A stretch of DNA of 64,000 bases from an uncultured Bacteroides sp. (GTDB taxonomy: Bacteria > Bacteroidota > Bacteroidia > Bacteroidales > Bacteroidaceae): NCBI GenBank assembly GCA_958453305.1, contig CAUDXH010000001.1, positions 62,001 to 126,000 on the forward strand. Reading direction: 5' to 3'. The notes under the pieces were generated by a model, which was given only the letters and a program-made list of their open reading frames with translations, searched no databases and was not told where the DNA came from. This document shows positions 49,352 to 58,923 of this stretch, in pieces; within the stretch, counting starts at the first letter, position 1; each line of letters begins with the position of its first letter. The position numbers and the translations under genes are program-made.

Positions 49352-51112
49352 ATGAGACAACTCAAAAAATTAGCATACGCAGCCTTTGGCTTACTCGCTT
49401 TGACAGGTTGCGAGGGCGGTGAGCTTTATGATGTAAATGCGCCCGACTGGATTTCCGATAAAATTCAGGAAATAGAAGATTCCAAAAAAGAACCTGAAGC
49501 AGAAGAACTGGAAGGAATGCTGGAAGATGTATACACGGTTGGTAATACGGATTACTCCACAGGATGGTGGACAGTCTTCTCTAAATATTATGTAATACCC
49601 GACGGACAAAAATGGAATGGTGTATTCAATCTGCACATCAATCCCGGTAACAATACATATTATAAGAACTTTGCTCTCATTTTGACAAACGATGTTGATC
49701 GTGGTGGAGATGGATATAAAGAATATGGTGCTATTCGCTTTGACTTAGCTGAAGGGAAAAACTCTCAGTGGGGCGATTACATTGATGCTCAGTATATGTC
49801 AAGTACAATGCCATTAAGCCCTGAAGGAGATAAGGAGGAAGACCCTAATTTACAGAAATTAGGTGGCAAAGTAACTCTTACCATTGACCGTACGAATGCG
49901 GAAGCTTTTACTGTAAAAATGACCAACGGGACTGTTACTAAAACCTATCAACAACCTTATCAATTAGAAAATCTAAACGCAGATGCAAGCAATACTCAAA
50001 TCCGATGCTTCCTTGTACCTGAAGGCTCATATATCGAATTCCTTCAGACCAACATTGAGCCGATTGGCGGTTTAACTTCAGCTGCCGATAAGAATCCGGT
50101 ATCAATGGTATTGGCAGGTGTACCGGAAGAAGTAAATGCCGGAAGCAAACTGGAAGATGTGGTAAAAGATATCACAGCCGAAGTTACCTTTGAAGAAGGT
50201 GTGAAGAAAACCGTAAAAGCGGAAGAACTTCAGTTCTCTGCTATTCCTGATATAGCCGAGCCGGGCGAAAAAGCATTAGTTGCGGTTTATAACAAAACTT
50301 TCAAGGGTGAAAACTGTGCTACTCCGATTATGGCAAATGCGAAGCTGACCGTTGTTGAAAAGATTATTTCAATTGAAGTAACCAGTCAACCAACCAACAA
50401 GGATTATTATTTCTATACTTCAAAAGCGACAGAGTCAGTGAAAGACCGCACTTTGGCATTCGACCCAACCGGAATGGTGATTACCGCTAAACAGTCAAGC
50501 GGAACTACCAGAGTATTGGATAATTCCAAGCTGACTTACTCTGTCATTCCTGCGAAAGCCGGAGAGCAGACCGTTACCATTACAGCTGAAAAGGGAATCA
50601 CGGCTACTGTAAAGGTAAACGTGGCTAAATCACAAGTAACAGAAGTAAACAATTCAACAAACAAAATAGGAAAAGATGATAACACCGATGGATTCAAAGG
50701 ATTTTTCTCTGATTACTTCAAAGTAAACAAAGGAGAAACAAAATCCATCAAGTTTACCAACTTCTGTAATCAAGACACCAACTGGAACAACTTCATTGTT
50801 TCGCTCTGTAAACAAGATAAACAGACTGAATATGCATTTGTTCGTGCTGACAACTGGGGAGCAGGTACAGGCTATGATGCTTGCACTCACAATGGAACAC
50901 AAGGTGATTGGGCTACTTGGCTTCAGACAATGAATAACTCGAAAGTAACAGTTTATGTAACTAACTGCGGAAATGGAACAGCCGATGTTCAAGTAATCAT
51001 GGTCGGAAATAACAATACTACTTCTACTCAGTACTATTTAGGCATCAACAAAATAGATGTTAATGACTTGTACTTTGCAATGACTGGTGAAAAGTGTCAC
51101 CTCGTTTTTTAA
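49352..51112 (+). CDS. Surface lipoprotein with two carbohydrate-binding-like domains and Ig-like domains
   Basis: A 586-residue lipoprotein (LLALTGC, Cys20) in the position of SusE/SusF-type glycan-binding proteins. Residues about 60-235 form a beta-sandwich (GWWTVFSKYYVIPDGQKWNG, NTYYKNFALILTND, AIRFDLAEGKNSQWGDYIDA). Residues about 250-440 hold Ig-like repeats (VNAGSKLEDVVKDITAEVTF, RTLAFDPTGMVITAKQSSG). Residues about 455-585 repeat the sandwich pattern (GFFSDYFKVNKGETKSIKFT, WNNFIVSLCKQD, AFVRADNWGAGTGYDACTHN). The duplicated end domains are probably glycan-binding modules spaced by the Ig-like part. Preceded and followed by hairpins. The family name is not clear to me. Confidence 0.75.
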   Translation: MRQLKKLAYAAFGLLALTGCEGGELYDVNAPDWISDKIQEIEDSKKEPEAEELEGMLEDVYTVGNTDYSTGWWTVFSKYYVIPDGQKWNGVFNLHINPGNNTYYKNFALILTNDVDRGGDGYKEYGAIRFDLAEGKNSQWGDYIDAQYMSSTMPLSPEGDKEEDPNLQKLGGKVTLTIDRTNAEAFTVKMTNGTVTKTYQQPYQLENLNADASNTQIRCFLVPEGSYIEFLQTNIEPIGGLTSAADKNPVSMVLAGVPEEVNAGSKLEDVVKDITAEVTFEEGVKKTVKAEELQFSAIPDIAEPGEKALVAVYNKTFKGENCATPIMANAKLTVVEKIISIEVTSQPTNKDYYFYTSKATESVKDRTLAFDPTGMVITAKQSSGTTRVLDNSKLTYSVIPAKAGEQTVTITAEKGITATVKVNVAKSQVTEVNNSTNKIGKDDNTDGFKGFFSDYFKVNKGETKSIKFTNFCNQDTNWNNFIVSLCKQDKQTEYAFVRADNWGAGTGYDACTHNGTQGDWATWLQTMNNSKVTVYVTNCGNGTADVQVIMVGNNNTTSTQYYLGINKIDVNDLYFAMTGEKCHLVF

Positions 51113-51141
51113 AGAATAAGCTAAAAAAATAACAACTCATC

Positions 51142-51178
51142 CCCTACCGTCCTTTCCACAAGGAAAGCGGCGGTAGGG
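51142..51178 (+). other. Hairpin between the surface lipoprotein and GH43 genes
   Basis: CCCTACCGTCCTTTCC pairs with GGAAAGCGGCGGTAGGG with one bulge around a 4-nt loop, followed by AACTAAAAAAAAC rather than T. Another intra-operon structure like the one after susD. Confidence 0.6.
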
Positions 51179-51197
51179 AACTAAAAAAAACAAATCC

Positions 51198-53189
51198 ATG
51201 AATAAACCTATCATTATATTGACCTCCCTGTTCACCGCGATGGCATTCTTTGCCTGCACCGACGGTTTGGACAATATCGAATATAACAGCAAAGGCGATG
51301 TAGCCATTGCCTTACCTTCTACCTCTACTGCCACAGGTACTTCACTTACCCTTACCGCTACCTTAGATGGTAATGTAGGAAGCGTAGTAAAAAGAGGATT
51401 CTGCTACAGCCTCACTAATCAGACTCCTACCATTAAAGACAATATGGTAGAGGCTGACGAAAACTTTACAGCTACCATTACCGGACTGAAAGGAAATACC
51501 GAATACTTTGTACGTGCCTTCGTTTACGGAAACAGCCGTTACACTTATTCAGAAACCTTTACCGCAAAAACAGCTGAACAGACCTTGGAAGAACAGCTCG
51601 CCAGCTACGAAGCTCCTACCTACGATGACAACTATACTGCCATTGCCGGATGGGAAAACAACAACAAATGGAACTTGGCTAACGTACACGACCCCTCGGT
51701 AATGCTGGCTGAAGACGGTTATTACTATATGTATCAAACCGATGCTTCGTATGGCAATGCACACGAAGGTCACGGACATTTCCATTGCCGCCGCTCAAAA
51801 GACCTTGTAAATTGGGAATACTTAGGCGCAACGATGGAAGAGGCTCCGGCTTGGGCTGTAGAAAAGCTGAACGAATATCGCAGTGAAATGATTAATGCTG
51901 AAGGAAAAAAATTAGATCCCATCAAAGCAGAAGATATATCTTACGGTTACTGGGCGCCGGTAGTTCGTAAAGTGAATAACGGATTATATCGTATGTATTA
52001 TAGTCTGGTTATCGACAACTACATCAAGACCGGTAAAAAGAATACAGCTGAAAACTTCGACAGCTCATGGACCGAACGTGCCTTCATCGGATTGATGGAA
52101 ACTTCCAATCCTGCTTCGAATCAATGGGAAGATAAAGGAATGGTGGTGTGCTCTGCTTCCGATAAACCCAATACAGAAGCAAACGGATGGGGACGCAGAG
52201 GAACAGGCGATTGGAATGCCTACTTCAAATTCAATGCTATCGACCCGACCTATACCATTACTCCGGAAGGCAAGCATTGGCTGATTTATGGTTCATGGCA
52301 CAGTGGATTTGCCGCTCTGGAAGTCAATCCAAGCACCGGTATGCCGCTTGCTCCGCTGGCTAAGCCTTGGACTGTGGAAGGAAACAGCATTGAATCCTTC
52401 GGTAAACTGGTTGCCACTCGCGGAAACAGCACCAACCGCTGGCAGGCATCCGAAGGTCCGGACGTAATCTACAACCCGCAGACACAGAAATATTACATGT
52501 TCATGGCTTACGGACAGTTGGCTGTAGCTTATAATACTCGTGTGGTTCGTGCCGACCGTCCTGAAGGACCGTATGTAGATATGCAGGGCAATTCAGCTAC
52601 AGCAGGCAAAGAAATGCTTCCAGTAGTGACTGCTCCTTACAAATTCAGCAATAGCAACGGATGGGTAGGAATTTCACACTGCGGTATCTTCGATGACGGA
52701 CAAGGCAACTGGTATTATACTTCACAAGGACGTTTCCCCGTTGACGTTTCGGGTATCAACGCTTCAAATGCCATCATGATGGGACATGTACGTAGCATTC
52801 TCTGGACAGAAGACGGATGGCCTATCGTAATGCCTGAACGTTACGGTGCTGTACCTAAGGTGGCTATTGCTCAAGAAGAGCTGGAAGGTAACTGGGAGTT
52901 GATTCAAATGAAACCGACTGCTCAAAACAGTACCAACGATGGTAACGCTACCCAATACGAATCCAAAGTCATCACTTTGGGTGCCGACGGTAAAGTAACT
53001 TCGGAAGCTTGGGGCAACGACCAGACTTGGAGCTTCGATGCTGCGAAAAACATGATTACCATCGGTAACAACAAGATTTATATCCAGCGTGAGGTTGACT
53101 GGGAAGCAAGTCCCCGCGTAGCAACCATCGTAGGTGGCGGCTACCAAGACAATGGTGCTACAACCAACTGGATGAAGAAAGTGAAATAA
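51198..53189 (+). CDS. GH43-family lipoprotein, probable endo-1,5-alpha-L-arabinanase
   Basis: A 663-residue cell-surface enzyme (lipobox MAFFAC, Cys20). Residues 35-125 are a fibronectin-III-like module (SLTLTATLDGNVGSVVKRGF, TEYFVRAFVYG). The five-bladed propeller follows with the three GH43 acidic residues in order: Asp165 in VHDPSV, Asp349 in NAIDPTY and Glu419 in ASEGPDV. The C-terminal 100 residues (GNWELIQM to NKIYIQREVDWEASP) match the lipocalin-like beta-barrel fused to arabinanases. The enzyme likely cuts arabinan at the surface for the SusCD pair. Arabinofuranosidase or xylosidase activity is less likely but possible within GH43. Confidence 0.88.
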   Translation: MNKPIIILTSLFTAMAFFACTDGLDNIEYNSKGDVAIALPSTSTATGTSLTLTATLDGNVGSVVKRGFCYSLTNQTPTIKDNMVEADENFTATITGLKGNTEYFVRAFVYGNSRYTYSETFTAKTAEQTLEEQLASYEAPTYDDNYTAIAGWENNNKWNLANVHDPSVMLAEDGYYYMYQTDASYGNAHEGHGHFHCRRSKDLVNWEYLGATMEEAPAWAVEKLNEYRSEMINAEGKKLDPIKAEDISYGYWAPVVRKVNNGLYRMYYSLVIDNYIKTGKKNTAENFDSSWTERAFIGLMETSNPASNQWEDKGMVVCSASDKPNTEANGWGRRGTGDWNAYFKFNAIDPTYTITPEGKHWLIYGSWHSGFAALEVNPSTGMPLAPLAKPWTVEGNSIESFGKLVATRGNSTNRWQASEGPDVIYNPQTQKYYMFMAYGQLAVAYNTRVVRADRPEGPYVDMQGNSATAGKEMLPVVTAPYKFSNSNGWVGISHCGIFDDGQGNWYYTSQGRFPVDVSGINASNAIMMGHVRSILWTEDGWPIVMPERYGAVPKVAIAQEELEGNWELIQMKPTAQNSTNDGNATQYESKVITLGADGKVTSEAWGNDQTWSFDAAKNMITIGNNKIYIQREVDWEASPRVATIVGGGYQDNGATTNWMKKVK

Positions 53190-53195
53190 ACAGAT

Positions 53196-53252
53196 GACGA
53201 GTGAACAAGGTAACAAGTTGACAAGATCATAAAATGCTTGGCAACTGAAGCC
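53196..53252. repeat. Fragment of the dispersed hairpin element after the GH43 gene
   Basis: GTGAACAAGGTAACAAGTTG then a shortened reversed core ATCATAAAATGCTTGG. Only the left half is present; the right arm is lacking. The IS66 element begins about 100 bp further on. Confidence 0.55.
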
Positions 53253-53391
53253 TAAGCAATAATGAGAGCATCTAAGCAAGCGGATGTACTGTAAGTTATC
53301 AGTACATCCGCTTTTTCGTGGACGGGTGTTGGCGAATATTGCTTAAATGTAAGCATACGGTAAACTACAGGTTTAGAACCTTTATATATAG

Positions 53392-53436
53392 CAATAGCGA
53401 CTGTACCTATGAACCTACTAGTTACAGTCGCTATTG
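53392..53436. terminator. 14-bp hairpin at the left end of the IS
   Basis: CAATAGCGACTGTA (53392-53405) pairs perfectly with TACAGTCGCTATTG (53423-53436), followed by TTTTG. It lies between the left inverted repeat and tnpC and may stop the tnp transcript or shield the element from outside transcription. Confidence 0.7.
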
Positions 53437-53464
53437 TTTTGTTGAACCTATATGTTGCAGTCAG

Positions 53465-54939
53465 TCAGCAGTGTTTTCCGGATTCCTCTCCTTGTTTTAT
53501 CAGTACACTTTCCGGATGTTGCATCTTCCATTTGTGCGGGAGCAGTTCCAGTAGTTCCTCATGAGTTGCCTTTTTATAATAAGGCATTCGGGCGATGACA
53601 TCATTCATGTATTCTCTTGGATTTACATCATGTGCCTTACAGGTGGCCAGCAGAGAGCAGATGACCGACATATTGACTGCCGCCTCATAGTTTCCGCAGA
53701 AGAGGTAATTTTTCCGTCCCAGAGTTATCGGCCGGATGACATTTTCAGCCAGATTGTTATCCCAAAGCAGGCGTCCGTCCTCCAGACATCTCATCATGTT
53801 GCCCCATCGGGTATAGGCATACGTGATAACTTTCCCGGTCTGGGAGTTGGGACTGTACTTGATACCTTCCGTTTCCATCCACACCTTCATGGCATCCATG
53901 ACCGATCCGGACAGTTCCCGACGTTTTGCCTTCCGCTCATCGTACGAGAGACTCGCCTTATCACAACTGTGTTCAATTCGGTATATATGCTGTATCTGGG
54001 TCAGAGCATGTTCGGCCATTTCCTTATTCTCATCCAGAGCCTGTTCAAAATGACGGCGGATATGTACCAGAAATTGAGCAGCCGCACGTCGGGATTGGTC
54101 TTGAAGGCTGTCTCATAGCCTGCAAAACCGTCGCATTGAAGATATCCCTTGAAGTGATATTGCTTTGCCAGGGATTCGATGACCGTCCCGGCACACGATC
54201 CCTTGTCGTAATGGAAAATGACCAGTTTCTCCATGACCGACCTTACCATCCACAGGTATTCCTTGTCAGCCTTGTGCTTTTCCCTGTTGATGACCGGAAC
54301 TGTGGTTTCGTCGGCCTGTACATAGCCGCAGGAAAAGACTTCCTTCTTGAGCCCCTCATACAGAGGTCTGAGCAGCTCCACCGTTTTCTTGAACCATCCG
54401 TCCAGTGTACTTTCCGTAAGGCCTTTCATCCCAAGATGCCGGTACTGCTGTATCTGACGGTAGAACGGGATATGGTATTCATACTTCTGAAGCAGTATCT
54501 CGGCAAGCAGGCTGGTGTCGGCAATGCATTTGTCGACGGGCATCAGCGGCATGGGGGCAATCTCTACGCCTTTCGGTTCTATGGTCTCGCTCTCCAGTAC
54601 GGGTAAGTCCTCTATCATTTTGCGGTTCTGACGATTCAGCTTCCGGACTTCAGCCGATTCCTTTTCTATCTGTTCCACGGCCTTGTCCCTCTTTTCTTCC
54701 GCCAGTTGCCGAAGTCAGGAAAACTCGTCGGCAAACAAATCGGGCATATTAGGATTATATACACGAAACTTCTCCGATTTACGCCCAAAGAGTTGACGGT
54801 TCAGCCATGCGACCTGGGCCGTCAACTCCTTGATACGTTCCTGCAGATTCTTTATCTGTTCGGATTGATTCTTATTTGTAGTAGACAATGATGCTATAGA
54901 GGCATTCAACCCCTCGATAGCTGTTTGATTCGGGATCAT
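53465..54939 (-). pseudogene. IS66 transposase TnpC, broken by a stop codon and a frameshift
   Basis: Read on the minus strand, the gene starts at 54939 (IPNQTAIEGLNASIASL, then coiled coil and AWLNRQLFGRKSEK). It meets an in-frame TGA at 54715-54717, codon 75. The same frame then continues as QLAEEKRDKAVEQIEKESAE through YVQADETTVPVI and LQCDGFAGYETA, the first two catalytic acids. Near 54050 one G appears to be missing (TGGTAC where TGGGTAC would keep frame), after which the protein continues HIRRHFEQALDENKEMAEHA through NNLAENVIRPITLGRK, with the catalytic Glu, to 53465. Both lesions make it non-functional unless read through. Confidence 0.9.
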
Positions 54940-55180
54940 ACTCCGGCAGTTTGAAGCGACCGGCCTCCAGGCGCTTTACATACATCACCATGCCTCCGTC
55001 TTCGGCATGAAGCAGTTTCATGAGCCTGCGGCTGGAACCGATGAAGATAAAGACATCACCGTTCTTCACTTCACTGTTCATCTTTTCATGTACCACTCCG
55101 CACAGCGAACTGATACCTTTGCGCATATCTGTCCTGCCCGGACACAGAAAGTAGCGCATCGTGTCGTTCAGGTTAAACAT
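54872..55180 (-). CDS. IS66 accessory protein TnpB
   Basis: A 102-residue protein with the IS66 Orf2 signature: RTDMRKGISSLCGVV, GDVFIFIGSSRRLMKLLHAED and LEAGRFKLPEYD. It assists transposition of the element by an unknown step. Its 3' end overlaps the tnpC start region by 68 bp and its start overlaps tnpA by 8 bp, as expected for this IS family. It is slightly short compared with the usual 115-120 residues; its last dozen residues do not match what I expect. Confidence 0.88.
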   Translation of the reverse strand: MFNLNDTMRYFLCPGRTDMRKGISSLCGVVHEKMNSEVKNGDVFIFIGSSRRLMKLLHAEDGGMVMYVKRLEAGRFKLPEYDPESNSYRGVECLYSIIVYYK

Positions 55181-55496
55181 GGCCGTTTCGAAGACTTTGA
55201 GTGAACAGCTCCATCAGTATCTCTTCTGAACCATTTCTGAAGTGGGCACGAAGACCATTGGGAAACAGAACAGCCACACCATGTGGTATTTGTTCTTCTG
55301 GGGGAGTTTCTGTAGCTGTCTGTTTAAAACTGATAGGAGCCAGCTCTTGTTTGATACTGTTTCTGTCAACGGAACATTTTCTACGCCAGTAATGATAGGT
55401 TGAATAACTTACACCTATTTGTTGAAGGTACGACTTCAATGACAGGCCGCTTTGTTGTAACTGCAATTCCAATTCTTCAAATTCTTGTCTATTCAT
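55173..55496 (-). CDS. IS66 accessory protein TnpA
   Basis: A 107-residue protein with an N-terminal helix-turn-helix of the IS66 OrfA type (LSLKSYLQQIGVSYSTYHYW RR in outline). Its C-terminal PHGVAVLFPNGLRAHF matches the segment before the end of family members. First gene of the element, probably binding the ends of the IS. Intact. Confidence 0.85.
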   Translation of the reverse strand: MNRQEFEELELQLQQSGLSLKSYLQQIGVSYSTYHYWRRKCSVDRNSIKQELAPISFKQTATETPPEEQIPHGVAVLFPNGLRAHFRNGSEEILMELFTQSLRNGHV

Positions 55497-55639
55497 AATA
55501 ATTGAGGTTTGATTGCATTCGATACCGCAAAGCTACAACCAAACCTCAAGGTGTAAAAGGTGCATTTATTCGAATGCTTACAAACGAAAGGAAATGGCCA
55601 AAATATATCAAGTCGTTATCTAATTAAAAATGTACATTT

Positions 55640-55667
55640 ATCCTCCTTTTATCCTCTTTTGTCCACC
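55640..55667 (+). promoter_or_regulatory. Candidate operator upstream of the second susC: C-rich direct repeats
   Basis: ATCCTCC at 55640, ATCCTCT at 55651 and GTCCACC at 55661 start 11 and 10 bp apart, so the outer two are 21 bp apart like the repeats before the first susC. The IS ends 58 bp upstream. Confidence 0.55.
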
Positions 55668-55709
55668 TTTATAGGGTTTCGTAATCTTTAACATTTCAAA
55701 AAAAATCTC

Positions 55710-55717
55710 TATTTTTG
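55710..55717 (+). promoter_or_regulatory. -7 box of the second susC promoter
   Basis: TATTTTTG matches TAnnTTTG, 55 bp before the ATG at 55772. Confidence 0.6.
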
Positions 55718-55771
55718 TAATCGATTAATCTATAATCACCTTTGTTTTATTAACTTTAAAATACAGAATTT

Positions 55772-58700
55772 ATGAACAACAAAACAAATGGCAGTCCCGT
55801 ATTAAGGGCATTAGGTTTGTTCTGGCTCGTATTTTTTGTTTTTTGTTCGACTACTTTTGCTCAGACCAATCAGGTTACAGGTAAAGTAATCGACTCAAAA
55901 AAAGAGCCTTTAATTGGTGTTAATGTCGTTGTAAAAGGTACAACAAACGGAACCATCACAGATTTTGATGGAAATTTCACACTCAATGCGTCACAAGGAG
56001 ACATTCTTCAGTTCAGCTACATTGGCTTTACTCAAAAGGAAGTTAAGGTAACGTCAGCCACTTTAACTATAGAAATGGCCGAAGATACTGAAACATTAGA
56101 TGAAGTTGTAGTAGTAGGTTATGGTACCCAAAAGAAAGGTTCATTAACAGGTGCTATTACAGCCGTTAAATCAGAAGACTTGGTAAAGACAACTACTCCA
56201 ACTACTGCCGGTGCATTGGTTGGTAAAGCTCCGGGTATTTCAGCCCGTCAGGCAGACGGACGTCCGGGAGCAAGTGCTTCTATCCAAATTCGTAACATGG
56301 GTACTCCTCTTTATGTTATTGATGGCATCCAATGTGAAGAAGGTCAATTCAATAACATTGATGTCAATGATATTGAAAGTATTACCGTGCTAAAAGATGC
56401 TTCTGCAGCCATTTATGGCTTGCGTGCAGCAAATGGTGTCGTATTGGTTACAACCAAGTCAGGACGCCGTAATGAAAAAAGTTCAGTTACAGCCAACTTC
56501 TACTATGGTATTCAAAACTTCATGCGTTATCCTAAAGTTGCCGATGCACCAACTTTCTATGAAGGACGTATGCAAGCTGATTTAAATACCAATGGAACAA
56601 CCGCACGAACAATGGATGAATTAAATCTTTGGCGTCAAGGTCAAGGTAAATATGCAAGTTTTGACTGGCAAGACTTTATCACCCATAAAAATGCTCCGAT
56701 GTGGTATGGTAACGTTAGTATTGACGGAGGTTCAGAAGCCATTAACTACCACTTAGGTATTTCACACACAGATCAGGATGCGATGATTAATGGCTTTAAC
56801 TTCCAACGTACTAATATACAAAGTAACGTAGAAGCAAACATCACACCTAAATTTAAAGTTGGAGTACGCGTTAGCGGACGTATCGAATCACGCCACAATG
56901 TCGGTGTTCCGGGATTAGATGACTATTGGCAACCTTACTATGCAATGTTCCAGAACTGGCCTACTCAGCATGCTTATGCCAATGATAATCCTAATTATGT
57001 AAATGAGACTCGTAATAATGCAACAGGTGCTGCTGTCTTTGACGAAAATATTACTGGTTACACTGACGATGTTTGGAAATCAGGAAGTGTAAATGCCTAT
57101 GCAGAATGGCAAACTCCATTAGAAGGGTTAAAAGCGAGAGTGGCATACAACTATTGGATTGCTCAAAATGACAATGAACAGTTTGAATATACTTATAATG
57201 TTTATCGTTACCACGAAGATACTGATACCTACGAATCAGTACCTGGAAATCTAAACCCATGGCGCCGCCGTGTGAAAGAGCAACGTCAGGAAAAGACTTT
57301 CCAAGCTCAGTTAAACTATGACCATACATTTAATAATGAGCATCATGTTTCAGGAGTAGTAGGCATTGAAACTTTTGAAAAAGATGGTGACTGGACACAA
57401 TATAATACATTGCCATCAAACAATTACATCTCAATTACCAATGGCATTGACAACATGCAATCATTAGAAAACTCTGCCACCATTTCACGCCGTGCAGGTT
57501 TTGTTTTCCGTGCTGCTTACGACTATCGCAGTAAATATTTTGCAGAATTTAGCGGGCGCTACGACGGATCTTATCTGTTTGCTAAAGGAAGTCGCTGGGG
57601 ATTCTTCCCATCTGTATCTGGAGGATGGAGAATTTCTGAAGAAGCATTTATGGAAAATATAAAAGAAGCAACTAAACTTTCAAATTTGAAACTCCGTGCC
57701 TCTTGGGGACAAATAGGTGATGACCAGTATAATAATGCAAATATTGTAAACCCATATGCGTTCTTAGACGGATATACTTATGGAAACACCAATGACGGTG
57801 CTGTATTAAACGGAAAAGCTGTATCAAGAGTTGAATATAGAGGTATTCCTGTGACAAGTTTAAGTTGGATTAAATCAACCTTGATTAACGTCGGTGTTGA
57901 CTTTGGCTTCTTTGATGACCGTTTAAGTGGTACCTTTGAGTTATTCCAACGTAAGCGTACAGGACTTCCTGCCTTACGCTATGACGTCTTAATTCCTGTA
58001 GAAGTAGGATTTGACCTCTCTAATGAAAATCTTAATTCAGATTTCCACAAAGGTCTTGAATTTGGCATTAACTGGAGAGATCAAGTTCAGGATTTCAGAT
58101 ACTCTGTTGGTGGAAACTTCACTTTAGCACGCCGTATGATGGGCGAATCGTATAAACCTCGTTTTGGTTCAAGCTGGGATGAATACAGAAACTCTACTGA
58201 AAACCGTTGGGCTTCTACATTCTGGGGATATGAAGTAGCCGGACGCTTCCAAGACTATGAACAGATTCAAAACTATCCTGTTGATAACGATGGACAAGGA
58301 AATACTACAATGCTTCCCGGTGACTTTATCTACAAAGACCAGAACAATGACGGTGTTATCAATGGATTAGACGAACGTCCTATTGCTTACGGAGCAGGTG
58401 AACTGCCCTATATCAACTTCAGCCTAAACTCTTCATTCGAATGGAAAGGCTTCGATTTGAAGATGGACTGGAATGGTGCTGCCGGACAATCATACGAGAT
58501 GTGCTGGGAAGTTGCCTATCCATTCCAAGGTGATGGTAACTCAACCGAATATCTATTGACAGACGCTTGGCATCGTGCGGATCCTACAGATGCCAACTCC
58601 GAATGGATTGCCGGTGAATTTCCTGCAACCCGCTATGCTGGTAACAATGTCAGCTTTACTCGCCGCAGTGACTTCTGGGTTAAGAAAGTATGGTACTTAA

Positions 58701-58912
58701 AACTACGTACCTTAGAATTAGGCTATACTTTACCAAAAGCTATAACCAACAAAATGCGCTTGAATCGTCTGCGCTTCTATGTCAATGCCTATAACTTATT
58801 CAGTACTGATAATATGCACAAATATCAATTAGACCCAGAAATTACATCTAACAGTGCCTTAGTAACTCCGAACTTACGCACCATTTCGTTCGGTCTGAAT
58901 CTTAACTTCTAA
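55772..58912 (+). CDS. SusC/RagA-family TonB-dependent outer-membrane transporter
   Basis: A 1046-residue transporter, distinct in sequence from the first. Signal peptide (LGLFWLVFFVFCSTTFAQ), carboxypeptidase-regulatory-like domain (GKVIDSKKEPLIGVNVVV to FSYIGFTQ), TonB-box region DEVVVVGYGTQKKGS, plug with TPLYVIDGIQ and DIESITVLKDASAAIYGLRAA, and a barrel ending LRTISFGLNLNF. The plug motif lacks one Ala compared with the usual DASAAAIYG, as is common in this subgroup. It pairs with the SusD gene 12 bp downstream. No hydrolase is present in this locus within the window. Confidence 0.95.
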   Translation: MNNKTNGSPVLRALGLFWLVFFVFCSTTFAQTNQVTGKVIDSKKEPLIGVNVVVKGTTNGTITDFDGNFTLNASQGDILQFSYIGFTQKEVKVTSATLTIEMAEDTETLDEVVVVGYGTQKKGSLTGAITAVKSEDLVKTTTPTTAGALVGKAPGISARQADGRPGASASIQIRNMGTPLYVIDGIQCEEGQFNNIDVNDIESITVLKDASAAIYGLRAANGVVLVTTKSGRRNEKSSVTANFYYGIQNFMRYPKVADAPTFYEGRMQADLNTNGTTARTMDELNLWRQGQGKYASFDWQDFITHKNAPMWYGNVSIDGGSEAINYHLGISHTDQDAMINGFNFQRTNIQSNVEANITPKFKVGVRVSGRIESRHNVGVPGLDDYWQPYYAMFQNWPTQHAYANDNPNYVNETRNNATGAAVFDENITGYTDDVWKSGSVNAYAEWQTPLEGLKARVAYNYWIAQNDNEQFEYTYNVYRYHEDTDTYESVPGNLNPWRRRVKEQRQEKTFQAQLNYDHTFNNEHHVSGVVGIETFEKDGDWTQYNTLPSNNYISITNGIDNMQSLENSATISRRAGFVFRAAYDYRSKYFAEFSGRYDGSYLFAKGSRWGFFPSVSGGWRISEEAFMENIKEATKLSNLKLRASWGQIGDDQYNNANIVNPYAFLDGYTYGNTNDGAVLNGKAVSRVEYRGIPVTSLSWIKSTLINVGVDFGFFDDRLSGTFELFQRKRTGLPALRYDVLIPVEVGFDLSNENLNSDFHKGLEFGINWRDQVQDFRYSVGGNFTLARRMMGESYKPRFGSSWDEYRNSTENRWASTFWGYEVAGRFQDYEQIQNYPVDNDGQGNTTMLPGDFIYKDQNNDGVINGLDERPIAYGAGELPYINFSLNSSFEWKGFDLKMDWNGAAGQSYEMCWEVAYPFQGDGNSTEYLLTDAWHRADPTDANSEWIAGEFPATRYAGNNVSFTRRSDFWVKKVWYLKLRTLELGYTLPKAITNKMRLNRLRFYVNAYNLFSTDNMHKYQLDPEITSNSALVTPNLRTISFGLNLNF

Positions 58913-58923
58913 AATAGAAACAT

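Larger units (their letters stand above)
53349..55581 (-). mobile_element. IS66-family insertion sequence, inactivated
   Basis: The element has tnpA, tnpB and a broken tnpC in the usual order on the minus strand. Its ends are inverted repeats: GTAAGCATACGG at 53349 on the left and, on the minus strand from 55581, GTAAGCATTCGA; 10 of the first 11 bases agree, starting with the GTAA typical of IS66. The 8-bp flanks (GCTTAAAT on the left, AAACGAAA on the right) do not match, so the expected target duplication is missing. It lies between the two SusCD loci, ending 59 bp before the operator of the second one. Confidence 0.88.
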
